Below, in pieces: positions 17,082 to 26,817 of a DNA stretch of 64,000 bases. The first letter of the stretch is position 1, and every line of letters begins with the position of its first letter. This DNA is from Domibacillus sp. DTU_2020_1001157_1_SI_ALB_TIR_016. Lineage in GTDB: Bacteria; Bacillota; Bacilli; Bacillales; Domibacillaceae. Made by a program: the position numbers and the translations under genes. The DNA is taken from NCBI RefSeq assembly GCF_032341995.1, contig NZ_CP135438.1:186001-250000 (forward strand), written 5' to 3'. The notes under the pieces are model-generated. The model did not search any database. It worked only from the letters and a program-made list of their open reading frames with translations, and had not been told where the DNA came from.

Positions 17082-18356
17082 TTACTTGTTCTGCTGTGTG
17101 TATTTAGGCAGAGTTATAGAGAAATATGTACCTTTCCCCTCTCCGCTTTCCACTTTAATTTTCCCACCCATTCCTTGGATGACACTGAATGAAACCATCA
17201 TTCCAAGCCCAGTTCCGTTTTCCTTTGTCGTAAAATAAGGCTCGCCTATACGATCTATTTGTTGAGGCGTCATACCTATTCCTTCATCTTTTATAGTCAA
17301 CGTTATTGTGGAGGCTTGTTCATAATCTAAAGCAATTTGTATTTCCCCTCCCTCTGGCATTGATTCAATTGCGTTTTTCAATATATTTGCCAAACATTGT
17401 CCGAATTTGTTTTGTTCTCCCAAAACAAAACAATCCCTATTTTCCAGGAGAGAAATGTTTATTTTAATATTATTTATTCTTGCTAAAGGAGTAAGGTTCT
17501 TGACCACATACTGAATCTCTTCAAAAATAAAAATTTTCTCTTTTTCTTTAGGCGCTGGTTTTGCAAAGATCAAGTAATCATCAATAATGTCTATTGCCTG
17601 ATCCAGCTCTTGCGCTGCAATTTCCAGGTAATCTTTTCGTGTCTCAAAAGGAATTTTTTCATCTGACAACAGCTGTATAAATCCTTTAGTCGCGGTAAGT
17701 GGGTTTCCTACTTCATGTGAAATGCTTGCAGCAAGATGGCTTGCAACTTCCATTTTCTCTGCTTTCATTGATTTGCGCAGCAACGCAAAATTAATCAAAA
17801 TCACTTCAGTAAGAAGTGTTGAAATCACCATGCCAATGACATTGATAAGCAGATGTTCCAAACGAATATTCATTACCATGGCCACATCAAAGACCTGGGT
17901 AGAAAATAGTGTTGAAAAAAATAACGAGAGAACGATTAACACACTGCTTGTCAGTATTTTCATCTTTAACGGCATCTTTAGATAGTATTTAGACATCAAC
18001 CCTGCACAAACAGCGGTCAATATTAAAATAAAAAATGAATTGTAAAAAGCCTCCCCGCCAATTAAATAACGATGTGTTATAACCACAGATAATAATAAGA
18101 GGGCGACTTTATATCCGCCATATAAAGCGCCTAGAATTAGCGGAATCCTGCGAAGATCCAGAAGAAGTGGTTCGATAAAAACAATAGGAAAGGTCATACA
18201 CATTATAAGAGAGAGTACAGGGAAAACAGCGAACATCCACCTTTCTACCCACCCAAACTTATAAATGTAGTGTAAAAGATAAAACATTTGCCATAAAAAT
18301 AAAGGAAATAAAACAAGTAAAAAATTAATAACTAAATCAAATGTATAAATGTTCAT
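17082..18356 (-). CDS. Membrane sensor histidine kinase, KinB-like
   Basis: 424 residues. The first 190 contain about six hydrophobic segments with the 5TMR-type pattern RRIPLILGALYGGYK. The HisKA dimerisation box is SISHEVGNPLTATKGF with the phosphorylated His near residue 214. The ATPase domain has NILKNAIES (N box), DEGIGMTP (G1), FTTKENGTGLGM (F and G2). This layout matches the sporulation phosphorelay kinases KinB and relatives. There is no adjacent response regulator, which fits an orphan phosphorelay kinase feeding Spo0F. The ligand is unknown. Confidence 0.88.
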   Translation of the reverse strand: MNIYTFDLVINFLLVLFPLFLWQMFYLLHYIYKFGWVERWMFAVFPVLSLIMCMTFPIVFIEPLLLDLRRIPLILGALYGGYKVALLLLSVVITHRYLIGGEAFYNSFFILILTAVCAGLMSKYYLKMPLKMKILTSSVLIVLSLFFSTLFSTQVFDVAMVMNIRLEHLLINVIGMVISTLLTEVILINFALLRKSMKAEKMEVASHLAASISHEVGNPLTATKGFIQLLSDEKIPFETRKDYLEIAAQELDQAIDIIDDYLIFAKPAPKEKEKIFIFEEIQYVVKNLTPLARINNIKINISLLENRDCFVLGEQNKFGQCLANILKNAIESMPEGGEIQIALDYEQASTITLTIKDEGIGMTPQQIDRIGEPYFTTKENGTGLGMMVSFSVIQGMGGKIKVESGEGKGTYFSITLPKYTQQNK

Positions 18357-18541
18357 ACCCGCACCAAATTTTCGCTGATTTTCAAAAAATTAAATAATGG
18401 ATAATTGAATCATACCAAGAAAATATAACTTCTACACAAAAAAATTGCTATAAAAACAGCATTATCTTATAAAATGTGTTTTAATATCACCTTTTTTCAC
18501 TTTACTGGGATATTTTTGATTTTTGATTTAGTTGCTTCTAG

Positions 18542-18741
18542 ACAAACTATAATTTTTACACCGCCACAAGTGAAAAAGTCATTAATCGTAAGCTGCGATT
18601 GCAGAATGATTTGTGGTTAGCCAGTTGGAATAAGGAGCTGCAGGTTTATTATCAGCCTAAAGTAAACTTAAAAACCGGGAAAATGATTGGAGTGGAAGCT
18701 TTACTTCGTTGGAATCACCCTAATTATCAGCCAGGGACCTT
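18542..18741 (+). pseudogene. Relic of a GGDEF-EAL protein
   Basis: About 65 codons read through the junction of a GGDEF and an EAL domain: FYTATSE, then LWLASWNKEL, VYYQPKVNLKTGKMIGVEAL and LRWNHP. The EAL signature appears as VEAL. There is no start, no upstream GGDEF core and the frame ends at a TAA at 18764. It is therefore a fragment of a cyclic-di-GMP enzyme, not a gene. The rest of 18357-18865 shows nothing I can identify. Confidence 0.75.
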
Positions 18742-18865
18742 CGGAAACAGTTCATCATGTCTATAACCGTTCTTTAAATCAAGCTAATTGCTTCTTTTTT
18801 TCATGATTCAGTATACTTGCAAAGGAAAATAAAACGCTGAATCAATGATAGAAAGGTTTGTGAAC

Positions 18866-20083
18866 ATGCAAAAGAACTCATTTAAAAAACGGATGGAATT
18901 GGCGATTATGCTTAGTATGCTAGGTGCTCTGGGCCCGCTGAACATTGATATGTACTTACCCGCATTCCCTGATATTGCAGGAGACTTAGAGGCACACGCC
19001 TCTCTTGTTCAAATAAGCCTTACGGCGTGCTTAGTCGGACTTGCTGTCGGTCAAATAATCATTGGACCCATCAGTGATGCTCAAGGCCGCAGAAAGCCTC
19101 TCCTTATTTCAGTTACACTATTTGTAATAGCCACGTTACTGTGTGCCCTCGCTCCATCCATTGAAATTTTAATTGCCGGCCGCTTACTGCAAGGCCTTAC
19201 CGCTTCCGCTGGAATTGTCATATCACGGGCAATCGTTCGCGACATTTTCAGTGGAAAGGAATTAACAAAGTTTTTTTCGCTTCTAATGGTCATCAATGCG
19301 GTTGCACCCTTAGCGGCACCAATCGCGGGCGGCGGGATTTTGTGGTTTTCTTTTGCAACTTGGAAAACGATATTTCTTTTTTTGGCACTCACAGGGTTAT
19401 TTATTGTGATCCTGCTTTACTTCCGACTGCAGGAAACCCTTTCTATTGAAAATAGAATGCCAAGCTCTCTCGGCCATTCCATCCGTACAATGGGTGACTT
19501 ATTTAGAGATCGTTCATTTATCGGCTATGCCCTTACACTAGGTTTTGTACATGGGGGGAGTTTTGCTTATGTATCCGGCACGCCATTTGTGTATCAGGAT
19601 ATTTATGGTGTATCACCGCAAATGTTTAGTGTACTGTTTGGTATTAACGGGATTGCTATTATTTCGGGAAGCTTTATGGTTGGACGTTTAGCAGGAATTA
19701 TAGAGGAGAAACGGTTATTACAAAGCGGCGTCATTCTCTCCACTTTAGCAGCTTTATTTTTATTCATTATGACTATCACAGAAGGACCGCTTGCCCTTAT
19801 CGTTATTCCGATTTATGTATATATGACAGGCATGGGAATCGTACTTACCAGTTCTTTCACAGTCGCTATTGCCAAGCAGGGGCATCGTGCGGGAAGCGCA
19901 AGTGCTTTGCTCGGAATGCTGCCTCTTTTGATCGGTTCTATTATGTCCCCGCTTGCTGGAATAAAAGAAGGATCGGCTGTACCAATGGGGACAATCATTT
20001 TCATTACATCACTTATTGGAACCATAGTCTTATTTGCTTTAGGAGAAAAAACTCCCTCTCGCAGAGAAGAAAAAGATATATAA
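18866..20083 (+). CDS. Bcr/CflA-type multidrug MFS transporter
   Basis: 405 residues with 12 hydrophobic segments. The N-terminal GPLNIDMYLPAFPDIAGDL and QISLTACLVGLAVGQIIIGPISD are those of the Bcr/CflA subfamily (14-28 Da drug and bicyclomycin exporters working as proton antiporters). The loop 2-3 motif is GPISDAQGRRKPL. GAAAGG lies eight bases before the chosen ATG at 18866; the upstream ATG at 18845 has no site. The substrate is unknown. It stands alone, convergent with the CAP gene. Confidence 0.87.
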   Translation: MQKNSFKKRMELAIMLSMLGALGPLNIDMYLPAFPDIAGDLEAHASLVQISLTACLVGLAVGQIIIGPISDAQGRRKPLLISVTLFVIATLLCALAPSIEILIAGRLLQGLTASAGIVISRAIVRDIFSGKELTKFFSLLMVINAVAPLAAPIAGGGILWFSFATWKTIFLFLALTGLFIVILLYFRLQETLSIENRMPSSLGHSIRTMGDLFRDRSFIGYALTLGFVHGGSFAYVSGTPFVYQDIYGVSPQMFSVLFGINGIAIISGSFMVGRLAGIIEEKRLLQSGVILSTLAALFLFIMTITEGPLALIVIPIYVYMTGMGIVLTSSFTVAIAKQGHRAGSASALLGMLPLLIGSIMSPLAGIKEGSAVPMGTIIFITSLIGTIVLFALGEKTPSRREEKDI

Positions 20084-20212
20084 ACAACATTTTTCTGCTT
20101 TAACAACTTATTAATGATCAAAAAATATTTTATCATTTTCGGCGAGAACACTCCCACTTCAACCGTCTGGTAAATGGGTGGTAGTTCAAAAAAAAAAACA
20201 ATAGTTAATGTA

Positions 20213-20244
20213 AAAAAACCGCCAGATTAAATCTAGCGGTTTCT
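20213..20244 (-). terminator. Terminator of the CAP-domain gene
   Basis: On the minus strand AACCGCTAGA and TCTGGCGGTT pair with one mismatch and are followed by a run of T; it ends 12 bases past the stop at 20256. Confidence 0.7.
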
Positions 20245-20255
20245 TCTGTATTCAT

Positions 20256-20957
20256 TTACTTTCCGATAAACATTTGTGTCCAATGCCCATCTACATAACC
20301 TACACCAATATGAGTGAAGTTAGCACTTAAAATATTTTTACGGTGTCCATCGCTGTTCATCCACGCCTTCATTACTTCTTCAGGTGTTTTTTGACCTTTT
20401 GCAATGTTTTCACCAGCCGTTTTATACGTAATACCGAATTGCTTCATCATATCAAATGGTGAACCATACGTAGGTGATTGGTGAGAAAAATATCCTTTGT
20501 TTTTCATGTCTGCTGATTTTGCACGAGCAACTTCGCTTAGTTTTGTATCTAGTTGAAGAGCTTTCAAGCCAGCTTTTGCACGCTCTTGATTTACAAGTTC
20601 AAATACTTTCTTCTCAAACTCGTTAACAGAACCAGTAGTTGCTGCTGGTGTTTGAGCTGGTGCCGGAGCTGGAGCAGTTGTTGTTGTCGGAGCTTTCGCT
20701 GGCTCTTGAGTAGTCGTTGTTGGTGCTTTTGCTGGCTCTTGAGTAGTTGTTGTTGGCGCCTTTACCGTTGTTGTTCCTGGTGTTGTTTGTGCCGGTAGTT
20801 TAACAAACGAAACAGTTTGTTTGCCATCAATATATTTAACAATTACCTGGTATTGAATGGTTTGAACAGTCGGTGTAGCTGCATGTGCTTGTCCTGCTGA
20901 AAGTAATCCTAATGAAAGAGCACCAGCTGTAGCGATCATACGTAGTTTCTTTTTCAA
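20256..20957 (-). CDS. Secreted CAP-domain protein (YkwD-like)
   Basis: 233 residues from a TTG start at 20957, chosen because GGAGGG lies seven bases upstream. A signal peptide ends at AQAHA-A. A short domain follows, then a Thr/Pro/Ala-rich linker with the direct repeat QEPAKAPTTTT, then a CAP (SCP/PR1) domain over the last 120 residues with NQERAKAGLKAL, HQSPTYGSPFDMM, AGENIAKGQ and WMNSDGHRKNIL. In Bacillus such proteins (YkwD, YlbC) are secreted and their role is unsettled; some bind the wall or coat. The leader of at least 100 bases shows no riboswitch I recognise. Confidence 0.9.
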   Translation of the reverse strand: MKKKLRMIATAGALSLGLLSAGQAHAATPTVQTIQYQVIVKYIDGKQTVSFVKLPAQTTPGTTTVKAPTTTTQEPAKAPTTTTQEPAKAPTTTTAPAPAPAQTPAATTGSVNEFEKKVFELVNQERAKAGLKALQLDTKLSEVARAKSADMKNKGYFSHQSPTYGSPFDMMKQFGITYKTAGENIAKGQKTPEEVMKAWMNSDGHRKNILSANFTHIGVGYVDGHWTQMFIGK

Positions 20958-21474
20958 GTTAATTCCCTCCTGCAATTCTTAGTTGTTTGTCGTGACCATG
21001 TTGCTCGGCCTCTGCCACTAATAATGCAAGAAAAGAAGTTTTATCGCAATAGGTTTTAAACCTCCAATTTTAACTAGAATTCCACAAAAATTCTTTCCAT
21101 TTTTAAACAAGGCTTCAACCTTAAGTGTGGCCTGGTGCTATAGTCATATCGATATTAAAAAGAAAAATCATTTTTCATTGCTTGTAATGGAATTGTTATA
21201 TTTTTTACACAAATGTTTAACCGAAAAACACGATAAAAACGCGTTTCGTGTTTTAAATGTTTCATTTGAAATCTGCATAAAAGCATTTTAAACAGAAAAA
21301 GTCGAACCTTTGATGTCTCTGAAGACACGTCAAAAGCTCGATCTCGTTTCCAGCCCACCCCTAAAGGAATGAGCTTTGCTGCTCAGAAAGTCTGTAAGCA
21401 GCTATCATTTTATAAACAGTTAAAATTATTTACATCCAGTCGCTATGGTATATCCTCTTCATCGCGTCTTTAAC
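20958..21474. other. Intergenic region
   Basis: No gene seen. It contains an inverted repeat AAAACACGA/TCGTGTTTT (21225-21254) and a bulged hairpin TTGATGTC...GACACGTCAA (21311-21334). Confidence 0.5.
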
Positions 21475-21771
21475 TCAACCATATTGCTTCTTCAGTGCCG
21501 CTAAATCTTTACTATAGCATTCTAAGCAGGTCCACGCTTTTCTACTTTTGAGACTGATAATACATTTTCCGTTAATATCCATCACATCCGGCTTATAAAA
21601 CACAACATTCTTTTCTTTGTTGCAGTAATCACAAGACTTTAGGAAATTATCTGGTCCCTGTGCTTGATACACGTGTTCAACAAGCCTTATCGGCTCGTAA
21701 TCAGGTCTGGCGTCCATCACTCTCAAGTTATTAAGAAATTCATTACCATAATCTCTGCCCATGTTTTTCAT
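21475..21771 (-). CDS. Hypothetical protein with two CxxC pairs
   Basis: 98 residues. SCDYCNKEKN in the middle and WTCLECYSKD near the end give two CxxC pairs about 33 residues apart, which could bind one zinc. The rest is charged and soluble. The ATG has AAAGGGTGAT just upstream. I do not recognise the family. A possible short ORF (21776-21970) ends four bases upstream. Confidence 0.55.
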   Translation of the reverse strand: MKNMGRDYGNEFLNNLRVMDARPDYEPIRLVEHVYQAQGPDNFLKSCDYCNKEKNVVFYKPDVMDINGKCIISLKSRKAWTCLECYSKDLAALKKQYG

Positions 21772-21775
21772 CCAA

Positions 21776-21970
21776 TCACCCTTTCAATTTTTCGCTTATA
21801 TTAATTTTCATTATTGTCGTATTCATAGAAAAGTATTCAGTAAAAAATATAAACTTGAACTCGTCATCCTCTTTTTTAATCATAGACATGCAGATTAAGA
21901 CTGAGCCTTTTTTGACTTTTGTGCCTGTTATCTTATTGATATGTATGTAAAACAATTTTGAATTTTTCAC
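21776..21970 (-). CDS. Doubtful short ORF
   Basis: 64 codons from a GTG with no clear ribosome site. The product is basic with Ile/Phe/Met-rich stretches, no known motif. Its only support is the close spacing to the CxxC protein gene downstream. Confidence 0.2.
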   Translation of the reverse strand: MKNSKLFYIHINKITGTKVKKGSVLICMSMIKKEDDEFKFIFFTEYFSMNTTIMKINISEKLKG

Positions 21971-22147
21971 ATAAAGTATTAAGAAAAATCGATTAAATTG
22001 TATTTTATATGCAGAGAATCCTATTTGTTAAGATTTCTGTTCTTCTGCGTGCCACCCTATTTTTAAAAACAGATATAGAGAAAATCCGCTTAAAAAAGCC
22101 TTTATATTCATATACATACGTGAATACAAAAGCCTCATATGATGCCC

Positions 22148-22290
22148 TAGGGACTGACCCCATAGAGTGAGACAAATCAAAACACCTTCATGAAACAACT
22201 GGAGGTGTTTTGCTGTGAGCACAAAAGGAAGTTATCCAGCAGAGGTAAAAATGAAAGAATTAAATGTTAGGTACCGTCCCCCACTCAAGA
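22148..22290 (+). mobile_element. Degraded left end of an IS3-like element
   Basis: GGACTGACCCCATAGAGTGAGACAAAT-like end sequence (22150-22170) of the type seen in IS3/IS150 group elements is followed by GGAGGTG and a GTG-started N-terminus STKGSYPAEVKMKEL, like a first transposase ORF. The frame departs from the family after about 15 residues. No right end or second ORF is found nearby, so the element is a dead remnant. Confidence 0.5.
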
Positions 22291-22792
22291 GCTAGCCCCT
22301 TTTGTAGTACCCGCAAGAAGTAGACCTTTTTAGGTATGGAGTCTCCCGGTATTGGACCGGGCTCATGCCTTTTCATGTTGCCTTGATTCGTTTAGACAAT
22401 ACCTTCTTTTGTATACATCCTATATCAAAACCTATGTCTAAACTTATATTCTAATCTGTAGACCAATCTACACCCGTATCCTGATCTACACCTGTATCCT
22501 AATCTACATTTGAACATAAGTTTGAACCTGTCTATGAACCTAATCTAAAACTTGACGATGATGAAGAGCCGTATGCCCAACAACAAAAAACCGCCCTAAG
22601 GCGGTTTTTGCTGCTTTAACTATACACTTTTCAAAATCCTATTAATTCTTTATATATTTGTCTTTCACTCTTTATACTGCGCATCCGGGTAAAGCCGGGC
22701 TAATGTATCTTTCAATATCGGTTTTATTTGGATTCCTGGGTGGACTGCCTATACTATAGTTGTTTCCTCCTGCACAGTGGAGATATATAGAA
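22291..22792. other. Intergenic region with short tandem repeats and a hairpin terminator
   Basis: No gene seen. It holds a hairpin CCCGGT/ACCGGG (22344-22360), an 18-base unit ATCTACACCNGTATCCTN repeated at 22466 and 22484 with a partial third copy at 22502, and a strong bidirectional terminator at 22584-22609. Confidence 0.5.
22584..22609. terminator. Bidirectional terminator
   Basis: AAAAAACCGCC, loop CTAA, GGCGGTTTTT. On the minus strand it lies about 185 bases after the mqo stop. Confidence 0.75.
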
Positions 22793-24295
22793 TTAACTAA
22801 AGGATGGCTGTTTTTCACTTAAACCAAGCACCTGCGCTGTTGAAGTATGAACATCGTACAGCAGATCTGGATTCTCCATTAGTGACAAGCCATAAGAAGG
22901 AATCATTTCTTTAATTTTCGGCTCCCATTCTTTTATCTGTTCAGGGAAGCATTTTGTGATTACTTCAAGCATGACATGAACAGCTGTAGAAGCACCCGGA
23001 GAAGCACCAAGCAGCGCTGCGATCGATCCATCAGACGCACTCACTACTTCCGTACCAAATTGCAGTGTTCCTTTCCCGCCAGCCTCCGTATCTTTGATCA
23101 CCTGCACCCGCTGTCCCGCTACAACTAAATCCCAATCCTCGCTTTTGGCATTTGGGATAAACTCGCGCAGCTCTTCCATCCGTTTTTCTTTTGACAGCAT
23201 CACTTGTTGGACTAGGTAGTTTGTTAATGACATATTTTTAGCCCCTGCCGACAGCATGGTTAAGAGATTATCCGGTTTTACGGAAGTGACCAAATCAAGC
23301 ATTGAACCGGTTTTTAAAAACTTCGGTGAAAAGCCGGCAAACGGCCCGAACAACAGCGACTTTTGATTGTCGATAAACCGTGTGTCAAGATGCGGCACAG
23401 ACATTGGAGGAGCGCCCACCTTCGCTTTGCCGTATACCTTTGCATGATGCTGCGCTACAACGTCCGGATTATTGCACACCATAAAGATTCCGCTTACCGG
23501 GAACCCCCCAATATGTTTCCCTTCCGGAATACCGGATTTCTGCAGTAAATGTATGCTTCCTCCCCCGCCTCCGATAAAGACGAATTTCGCCGTATGAGAT
23601 TCAACCGTACCGCTGTCGAGATTCCTTACTTTCAATTCCCAGGAGCCGTCGCTCTTACGTTTAATATCATTCACACTGTGATTGTAGTGTAAATCGACGT
23701 TTTTACTTTTCAAGTGATCAAACAGCATGCGTGTTAAAGCGCCAAAGTTGACATCTGTTCCAGAGTCAATTTTGGTTGCCGCTACCGGTTCATCCGCTGC
23801 GCGATTCTGCATAATAAGCGGAATCCATTCCATCAGTTTTTTGGGATCCTCGGAAAACTCCATTCCCTGGAACAGCGGATTATTTGACAGCGCTTTAAAA
23901 CGCTTTTTTAGAAACGTTACATTTTCTTCCCCCTGCACTAAGCTCATATGAGGCAATGGCATAATAAAGTCCTCTGGATTATGCAGCAGCCCGCTCTTTA
24001 CAAGGTAAGACCAAAACTGCATGGACACTTGAAATTGTTCATTAATGTTGATGGCTTTGCTGATGTCTACAGAGCCGTCCGGTTTTTCGACCGTGTAATT
24101 CAGCTCACACAGTGCCGCATGCCCCGTTCCTGCATTGTTCCATTCGTTAGAGCTTTCCTCCCCTGCTTTTGAAAGCTTCTCAAATACTTTGATATTCCAG
24201 TCCGGTACTAGTTCTTTCAGAATTGTTCCCAAAGTTGCACTCATGATTCCAGCACCAATTAAGATAACGTCTGTTTTTTTCTGTCTGCTGCTCAT
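22793..24295 (-). CDS. mqo: Malate:quinone oxidoreductase
   Basis: Membrane-associated FAD enzyme that oxidises malate to oxaloacetate and passes electrons to the quinone pool. The 500-residue protein has the FAD-binding [13 protein letters not shown] at residues 11-23, then [49 protein letters not shown], and the C-terminal [19 protein letters not shown]. These are standard Mqo blocks. AAGGAAGG precedes the ATG at 24295. It is a single gene. Fumarate from the homogentisate pathway would reach this step after hydration to malate. Confidence 0.95.
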   Translation of the reverse strand: MSSRQKKTDVILIGAGIMSATLGTILKELVPDWNIKVFEKLSKAGEESSNEWNNAGTGHAALCELNYTVEKPDGSVDISKAININEQFQVSMQFWSYLVKSGLLHNPEDFIMPLPHMSLVQGEENVTFLKKRFKALSNNPLFQGMEFSEDPKKLMEWIPLIMQNRAADEPVAATKIDSGTDVNFGALTRMLFDHLKSKNVDLHYNHSVNDIKRKSDGSWELKVRNLDSGTVESHTAKFVFIGGGGGSIHLLQKSGIPEGKHIGGFPVSGIFMVCNNPDVVAQHHAKVYGKAKVGAPPMSVPHLDTRFIDNQKSLLFGPFAGFSPKFLKTGSMLDLVTSVKPDNLLTMLSAGAKNMSLTNYLVQQVMLSKEKRMEELREFIPNAKSEDWDLVVAGQRVQVIKDTEAGGKGTLQFGTEVVSASDGSIAALLGASPGASTAVHVMLEVITKCFPEQIKEWEPKIKEMIPSYGLSLMENPDLLYDVHTSTAQVLGLSEKQPSFS

Positions 24296-24922
24296 TATAT
24301 CCTTCCTTATCCCCTAAGATTTGTAGAAATGATGCAGGCGCTCCTGCTTAGACGCCACAGCAAGCCAGAGCACAGCCTAGTCATTCTTTTTTTCCAGATC
24401 CATTACAAGCAAAAATAGAATACCACTATTCAATCATTACACTAATTAGTATAACTTTATTAAACGATAAATATAAAATAGTATAACACTATTGTTTGTA
24501 GATTAAAATATTTATTTACTATTATTATCCTGGCTTTAAGTTATTTAAAAGCTGATAAGAAGTGAGAAGTCCATCCACAATATCTTAAAAACACAAAAAA
24601 CAAATCCTTAATCTACATTCTTCTAAGAGTTAAGGATTTGCTTTGTTATTACCAGTAAACGCCGCCGTCAAGTTTTCTCGGTTACTTATGGTTTAGTTTA
24701 TCTCAATTGTCTATTAGTTAATCCGCGAAGTATTTACGCCTGAATTCAAAAAAATGGTTCAGCTGTACTAGTACGGGAAATTAAAAAAAGCGTAAAGATT
24801 CCCCTTCACGCCTTTTCATATGCTTCCTTTCAGTTCCTGTCCTTTTTCCATTAACTTAATGCTGCAAGACGGCCGGAATCCATATTCTTTGTCCAATTTA
24901 AATAAAGAACGATCAGTTACTT
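24296..24922. other. Intergenic region with a terminator and possible SDR tail relic
   Basis: CAAATCCTTAA/TTAAGGATTTG (24600-24640) forms an 11-bp hairpin followed by T on the minus strand. Just upstream on that strand PRKLDGGVYW-stop (24681-24649) looks like the last ten residues of a short-chain dehydrogenase but is preceded by a stop. Otherwise AT-rich sequence with nothing seen. Confidence 0.45.
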
Positions 24923-25315
24923 TTAAACAGTTTGTTTTTTAGGGATCGTTTCTAGCTCGAACTGTTGCTTTTTATCGTTCGTTAATACCGGCTTAGTTCC
25001 ACTAAGAGCAAGCTCCATTCGTTCAATCATAAGAGTTAGCCATCCAACTTCATTTTTTATCGCCACTTCAGATGCATCCCAGTTAATTAACCTTTGGGAT
25101 CGGCGCGCTCTTTTTTCAGCATTTTCCCAATCTGACAGGACCGCGGCATTGTCTTCTTCCTGGTCCAGTCTGTTTTTTAACAAATAAATATAATGGGAAA
25201 CAGATTTTATTTCTCTGTGCCTTCTTTCATATGATCCATGGATATCTAAAACTTTTTTCAATTCATTTGCATGATGAGCCGCTGCTTTGACGTAATCTAT
25301 ATTTACTTGCAACAT
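24923..25315 (-). CDS. Hypothetical helical protein
   Basis: 130 residues, predicted mostly helical, with many Glu/Lys/Arg/Ala and no membrane segment or signal. AAGGGGG lies seven bases before the ATG, which supports translation. Visible stretches are AHHANELKKVLDIHGSYERRH and LINWDASEVAIKNEVGWLTLMIERM. I do not recognise the family. It is a single gene flanked by long intergenic regions. Confidence 0.65.
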   Translation of the reverse strand: MLQVNIDYVKAAAHHANELKKVLDIHGSYERRHREIKSVSHYIYLLKNRLDQEEDNAAVLSDWENAEKRARRSQRLINWDASEVAIKNEVGWLTLMIERMELALSGTKPVLTNDKKQQFELETIPKKQTV

Positions 25316-25843
25316 GTTTAGCCCCCTTGATCGTTCTAGATTTAAGTTTTTAATTTAGTGCACGATAAACTGCTTATGTAGTCAAATAGGTCATTTTTTA
25401 TTCACTGGCGCACAAAATGAAAGCGCTTTAATTAATCATAATCCCTCTCGCTTGTTTCTTCAATACTTGAAGTGGATTTTAATAAAGTTTTTATAGTCAT
25501 GTGTTATTTTGTTCTTTTCCTAGTCCGTTATCAAGTTGATTCAGCGAAAAGACTTATTTAACGCTTAAAATAAATCCATTAAATCAGACCACTAAGGCTG
25601 CAAAATGCTTTTATCAACACTATCCTCTTTCAACAAAAAATGCCTCACAAAAAAGACCATCTCTAAAGAGATGATCTTTTCCATTAAATTCCCTCTCCAT
25701 GAGAGTTTTAAAGTTCAAATCGGCGGCCTCTATTCTGTCAATGTAACGTAATCCATGTAATTATAACAATTTGAAGCAGAACGGTATTATTAGTACAAGC
25801 TTTAAATGATAAGTTCATACGGACTTAAAGGAATTCAGCAATA
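25316..25843. other. Intergenic region
   Basis: No gene seen. It includes a hairpin AAAGA-C-CATCTCT / AGAGATG-A-TCTTT at 25650-25681 with T on both sides, which may end the minus-strand transcript of the HTH gene. Confidence 0.5.
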
Positions 25844-26341
25844 TCACTTTATTTTCCCAAAAAGACCTCTTCTTTTTTGTTCTGGCTGGTCAGATAAAGC
25901 TTTAAACAGCAGACTGCTTGTTCTTCGAACTTCGTATATGACCACATTAATATGATCCATATTACGCTTAAGTTCTTTTTTTAATTCTGCATTCTCTTTT
26001 TTGATAGCAGTAAATTCTTCCATTATAGCAGTCAATATTTCATTCGACGCGGCGTTGTTTTGTACTTCAATTTCAGCCGTTTCGCTTGGAAGCACAATAG
26101 GTGCAGCGCCCAGCATACCCGCTATATCGTTAATGGGTAATTTAGATGAGGCTCTCAATTCTTTCATTTGCGTTAAAGTTGCAACATCCTGCTCAACAAA
26201 CACACGAGATCTCTTTGGTTTCGCGATTACGTATCCATGTTTCTCAAGTGCGATACTATAATTTCGCACAGTACTCTGGGAGATACCTAATATCGCAGCC
26301 ACTTCAGTTGTCGTATAGGCTTTCACGATTTCTTTATCCAT
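25844..26341 (-). CDS. MerR-like HTH protein with coiled coil
   Basis: 165 residues. The N-terminal helix-turn-helix YTTTEVAAILGISQSTVRNYSIALEKHGY (about 9-37) is MerR/RacA-like. A hinge with KRSRVFVEQDVATL follows, then a coiled coil from about 105 to 150 (EFTAIKKENAELKKELKRN) and a basic tail. Architecture resembles the chromosomal or plasmid DNA-binding proteins with DUF3967-type tails. Target unknown. No partner gene is adjacent. Confidence 0.75.
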   Translation of the reverse strand: MDKEIVKAYTTTEVAAILGISQSTVRNYSIALEKHGYVIAKPKRSRVFVEQDVATLTQMKELRASSKLPINDIAGMLGAAPIVLPSETAEIEVQNNAASNEILTAIMEEFTAIKKENAELKKELKRNMDHINVVIYEVRRTSSLLFKALSDQPEQKRRGLFGKIK

Positions 26342-26419
26342 AACACGAACTCCCTGAACATTTTTATTATTAACCGTCGAAATAAACTGTATAATTGCCG
26401 TAATTAAATGACCGAAAAA

Positions 26420-26532
26420 ACAAAAAGAGCCCCAGCGTGTTACAGGATGGGGCTAACCATCCATCGTAACCGTCTATCACGCCTCAACCGTGACAAACAC
26501 CTGCTCAAGCCCTTTGTACAAACTATTTTATG
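26420..26532 (-). ncRNA. Candidate small RNA with promoter and terminator
   Basis: On the minus strand TTGAAA (26567-26562), a 17-base spacer and TAAAAT (26544-26539) predict a start near 26532. About 80 bases on, AGCCCCA/TGGGGCT (26454-26428) forms a hairpin followed by CTTTTTGTTTTTT. There is no gene between; the only frame is a 14-codon ORF from a TTG with no strong ribosome site. I see no match to a named RNA. A small peptide or type I toxin is an alternative. Confidence 0.45.
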
Positions 26533-26817
26533 GGAATAATTTTATCGTATTTTAGTAGCTTTTTCAAGAAGTTTAATTCTTCCTTTACGTCTAAAAGCGC
26601 TGCCTGTCCTGTGCGCCTTTGTTCAAACGAGCAAAGTTCCAATAACAGCAGACTTTTTAAAAAGATACAGAGGAATCGTTGGATTTCTGATTCCTAACGG
26701 GGCTGAACTAGCGACCTCTACCCTATCCAGGCAGATAATTACGAAAACGACCATCTAAGGAAGTGTGAATAGCCTGTAGAACCTGACAGCTTTTTAAAAA
26801 AAAGCTTCATAACCCAT

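Noticed and set aside
20958-21160. A cyclic-di-AMP (ydaO) riboswitch ahead of the CAP gene
   Set aside because: Such genes often have one, but I could not find the conserved ydaO blocks in this leader.
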